From NCBI RefSeq assembly GCF_000156335.1, contig NZ_DS999213.1, forward strand, positions 1,046,114 through 1,110,113: a stretch of 64,000 bases of DNA. Direction: 5' to 3'. This stretch comes from Roseobacter sp. GAI101 (GTDB taxonomy: Bacteria; Pseudomonadota; Alphaproteobacteria; Rhodobacterales; Rhodobacteraceae). Numbering within the stretch: the first letter of the stretch is position 1; every line of letters begins with the position of its first letter. The position numbers and the translations under genes are program-made. Positions 63,387-64,000 of this stretch are shown here, piece after piece. The notes beneath the pieces were generated by a model. It ran no database searches, had not been told where the DNA came from, and was given only the letters and a program-made list of their open reading frames with translations.

Positions 63387-64000
63387 ATGAGTGTTGAATT
63401 TCAGTTTATGTGGCTGGTCCATGTTATATTTGTTATTTCGACGCTGTCAGTTGCGTGGGTCCGGTTTCGACAGCTCCTGCATCCGGTTTTCGTCTTCACG
63501 ACAATCCTTTGTGTGATGCTTTCGGATTTCATCATTCGCGGTTACGACGACTATAACCTCGAAAGCTTGTGGCCTGATGTCATTGTCGAAGCTCAGACCA
63601 CGATCCTGCTGATCTTTGCTGCAACGCTTTGCATTGTTCACCTTGTACCGACGCAAAAGATCAACATCACGTCAAGCGCATCAGAGCGTCTTTCAAAAAA
63701 TCAGGCATATATATTCCTGGCCGGTGCGGTATTCATTATCGGCTTCGAGCTTTTCAAACGGTATATTTCCGTCAATGGCTCGTTCTCGGAATTGATCTTG
63801 CAGTCGCTGCAACCCCGGGGCGAAAGAAACTGGGATCAGGCGGCATTTAACGGAAACGCCTTGTTCTCACTCTTGACCAGCCTGTTCCCATTGGCTTCGA
63901 TTGTGTTCTCATTGCTTATTCTGGAACGCCGTGGCGTCGTTCGGTTCATTTCGATCATTGGATTTCTGATTTCGATGAGCGTCTTGATCACCAACGGAAG
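63387..64000 (+). CDS. Polymerase-like membrane protein of a polysaccharide cluster (3' truncated)
   Basis: The frame from ATG 63387 (GGAG 6 nt upstream) is open to the end of the window: 204 codons without a stop. The start MSVEFQFMWLVHVIFVISTL is followed by further hydrophobic helices (VFVFTTILCVMLSDFIIRG; AYIFLAGAVFIIGFELFKRY) and RGERNWDQAAFNGNALFSLL, an R-G-E-R segment in a loop position, as in O-antigen/oligosaccharide repeat polymerases. Synteny with an acetyltransferase and a flippase supports a Wzy-type role. The C-terminus is outside the window, so the family is a guess. Confidence 0.6.
   Translation, partial: MSVEFQFMWLVHVIFVISTLSVAWVRFRQLLHPVFVFTTILCVMLSDFIIRGYDDYNLESLWPDVIVEAQTTILLIFAATLCIVHLVPTQKINITSSASERLSKNQAYIFLAGAVFIIGFELFKRYISVNGSFSELILQSLQPRGERNWDQAAFNGNALFSLLTSLFPLASIVFSLLILERRGVVRFISIIGFLISMSVLITNG

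Noticed and set aside
1-64000. Search for mobile elements, CRISPR arrays, phage genes and toxin-antitoxin pairs
   Set aside because: No transposase, integrase, regular direct-repeat array, phage structural gene or convincing toxin-antitoxin pair was seen on either strand.

Overview
The window reads as chromosomal DNA of an alphaproteobacterium of the Rhodobacterales, most likely the marine Roseobacter group. Markers for this are a GapR (DUF2312) protein, an NDUFA12-type complex I subunit beside a stand-alone MlaD and a DUF2155 protein, a ScfR-type regulator, a choXWV-like transporter, two branched-chain-type ABC transporters and uniformly GC-rich codon use. The genus cannot be fixed from sequence alone. 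No insertion sequence, prophage, integrase, CRISPR array, rRNA or replication origin was seen. One tRNA, tRNA-Thr(UGU), is present.

Layout. 1-3.9 kb: end of a lytic transglycosylase, trigger factor, GapR, a small membrane protein, a YeeE/YedE pair and a frameshifted DUF442-type gene. 3.9-10 kb: an orphan FliM/FliN-like protein, then a signalling operon on the minus strand (ScfR regulator, single-domain response regulator, 90-residue membrane protein, Na+/solute-symporter-fused histidine kinase). 10.2-17.1 kb: a five-gene ABC importer and a convergent acyl-CoA synthetase. 17.2-20.9 kb: accB-accC-aat, then the NDUFA12/MlaD/DUF2155 operon. 21.1-23.7 kb: a Rid protein, clpX and clpP. 23.8-27.2 kb: a photolyase-like flavoprotein with permuted domain order and phoX behind a Pho-box array. 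27.3-30.4 kb: znuA divergent from zur-znuC-znuB across two Zur-box-like palindromes.

30.4-44.6 kb is one unbroken minus-strand block that looks like a catabolic unit for tryptophan and anthranilate. In transcription order it holds a fused 2-aminobenzoyl-CoA monooxygenase/reductase, an SDR, a MarR regulator, an enoyl-CoA hydratase, an acyl-CoA dehydrogenase, a 2-aminobenzoate-CoA ligase, tryptophan 2,3-dioxygenase, kynureninase, a complete ABC importer and a Rid-family protein. Most joints are 1-20 nt overlaps or short gaps. The Rid protein could act on an enamine intermediate of the CoA route.

45.1-52.6 kb: tRNA-Thr, an unrecognised sulfotransferase-like protein, a 996-residue ABC-exporter-like protein with a degenerate ATPase and a C-terminal cyclic-nucleotide-binding domain, a DUF4331 protein, and a minus-strand pair of a frameshifted FIST sensor and a class III adenylate cyclase. 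A cyclase next to a cNMP-binding effector suggests a local cAMP circuit. 52.6-60.0 kb: an S9 peptidase and a large PLP decarboxylase, then a choline/betaine-type ABC transporter. 60.2-64 kb: a DgoK-like protein with an altered active site, then the start of a surface-polysaccharide cluster (acetyltransferase, flippase, polymerase-like membrane protein cut by the window end).

Two genes (3469-3890, 51442-52595) carry single-base frameshifts, which may be true lesions or sequencing errors. Each of the three ABC binding-protein genes is followed by a strong hairpin before the next gene of its operon.
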